Program-made: the position numbers and the translations under genes
Source: Bacteroidales bacterium M5
GTDB taxonomy: Bacteria; Bacteroidota; Bacteroidia; Bacteroidales; Muribaculaceae
Direction: 5' to 3'
DNA length: 23,815 nt
Assembly (NCBI GenBank): GCA_001689535.1
Contig: LUJP01000102.1
Coordinates: 462 to 24,276, forward strand
Shown here: one piece after another, positions 23,487 through 23,815 of the stretch
Numbering within the stretch: the stretch's first letter is position 1
Layout of the letters: each line of letters starts with the position of its first letter
The notes under the pieces: model-generated
What the model saw: only the letters and a program-made list of their open reading frames with translations
What the model was told of the DNA's origin: nothing
Databases searched by the model: none

Positions 23487-23526
23487 TAAAATAAAAGAGG
23501 CGCACACGGATTGGTGTGGCCTCTTT
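23487..23526 (-). terminator. Intrinsic terminator downstream of rpsO
   Basis: AAAGAGGC (23494-23501) pairs with GCCTCTTT (23519-23526), extended inside by CACAC/GTGTG with a single bulged G. On the minus strand the stem runs into TTTATTTTA. It lies 31 bases after the rpsO stop. Confidence 0.8.
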
Positions 23527-23557
23527 CAGTGTAATCTTCAAGTAGATCTCTTGGGGA

Positions 23558-23815
23558 TCACTTTCTGATACCAAGCTCTTTCTGGGCGATGATGGCACGG
23601 TAGCGGTTGATGTCTTTACGAATGAGATAATCGAGAAGACGACGACGCTTACCTACAAGAGCCTTAAGAGCGCGAGCAGTGGTATAATCTTTGTGATTTG
23701 ACTTGAGGTGCTCAGTCAAATGAGCAATACGGACTGAGAATAATGCAATCTGTGCTTCAGGTGAGCCAGTGTCAGTCTTGCCCTTACCGTACTTCTCAAA
23801 GATTTCTACTTTTTC
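23558..23815 (-). CDS. rpsO: Ribosomal protein S15 (5' end cut off by the window edge)
   Basis: The last 258 bases encode, on the minus strand, 85 C-terminal residues of S15, a small-subunit protein that binds 16S rRNA. It has EKVEIFEKYG at the cut end, TDTGSPEAQIALFSVRIAHL, the conserved helix LTEHLKSNHKDYTTARALKALVGKRRRLLDYL, and ends YRAIIAQKELGIRK. S15 is usually 88-90 residues, so only the first few codons and the promoter are outside the window. It is followed by a clear terminator and then the yihY-like promoter, so it is a separate unit. Confidence 0.97.
   Translation of the reverse strand, partial: EKVEIFEKYGKGKTDTGSPEAQIALFSVRIAHLTEHLKSNHKDYTTARALKALVGKRRRLLDYLIRKDINRYRAIIAQKELGIRK

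Overview
The window reads as chromosomal DNA from a Bacteroidales bacterium, probably near Muribaculaceae or Bacteroidaceae. The reasons are the -7 boxes of the Bacteroidota form TAnnTTTG (often TAAATTTGC), the lack of consistent Shine-Dalgarno sequences, a two-component pair that looks like Bacteroides RprX/RprY, and a secreted LRR protein of Bacteroidota type. The family placement is inference. Most of the window is ordinary core genome at about half G+C. The exception is one visibly AT-rich gene at 758-2428.

Layout, left to right. The 3' end of a tRNA and its terminator (1-66) are followed by an unexplained cluster of hairpins (71-158). Two minus-strand accessory genes come next: a NimA/PNPOx-like flavoprotein (228-710) and a solitary AAA ATPase with a TOPRIM nuclease domain, OLD-like and possibly a phage-defence gene (758-2428). 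A strong terminator then marks the end of a minus-strand ispE-grpE-dnaJ cluster (read 5557 to 2750), which joins isoprenoid precursor synthesis to the DnaK co-chaperones. dnaB, the replicative helicase, diverges from ispE (5671-7194). A secreted leucine-rich-repeat protein (7381-8439) ends at a long hairpin and is followed by lepA (8620-10407) and nhaA (10482-11909).

The middle holds an RprX/RprY-like histidine kinase and response regulator (12154-14389). A tightly packed operon follows: a DUF3737 beta-helix protein, a MalY/PatB-type PLP enzyme and a MATE transporter (14584-18072). A two-META-domain lipoprotein lies convergent to it (18091-18954). Divergent from the lipoprotein is a chromate-transporter pair followed by folC (19109-21586). 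ridA and a YihY/BrkB membrane protein lie on the minus strand (21600-23404), and the 5'-truncated rpsO fills the right edge (23558-23815).

How the genes relate: the accessory left end (flavoprotein plus AAA-TOPRIM protein) looks like a small inserted islet next to a tRNA gene. The rest is housekeeping (dnaB, lepA, ispE, grpE, dnaJ, folC, rpsO), ion and stress handling (nhaA next to RprXY, the CHR pair), and one uncharacterised enzyme-plus-exporter operon. I found no CRISPR array, insertion sequence, prophage module or complete multi-gene defence system. The observations most worth a second look are the lone AAA-TOPRIM gene, the DUF3737-MalY-MATE operon, the secreted LRR protein, the hairpin cluster after the tRNA, and a ridA terminator that appears to lie inside the convergent folC coding sequence.
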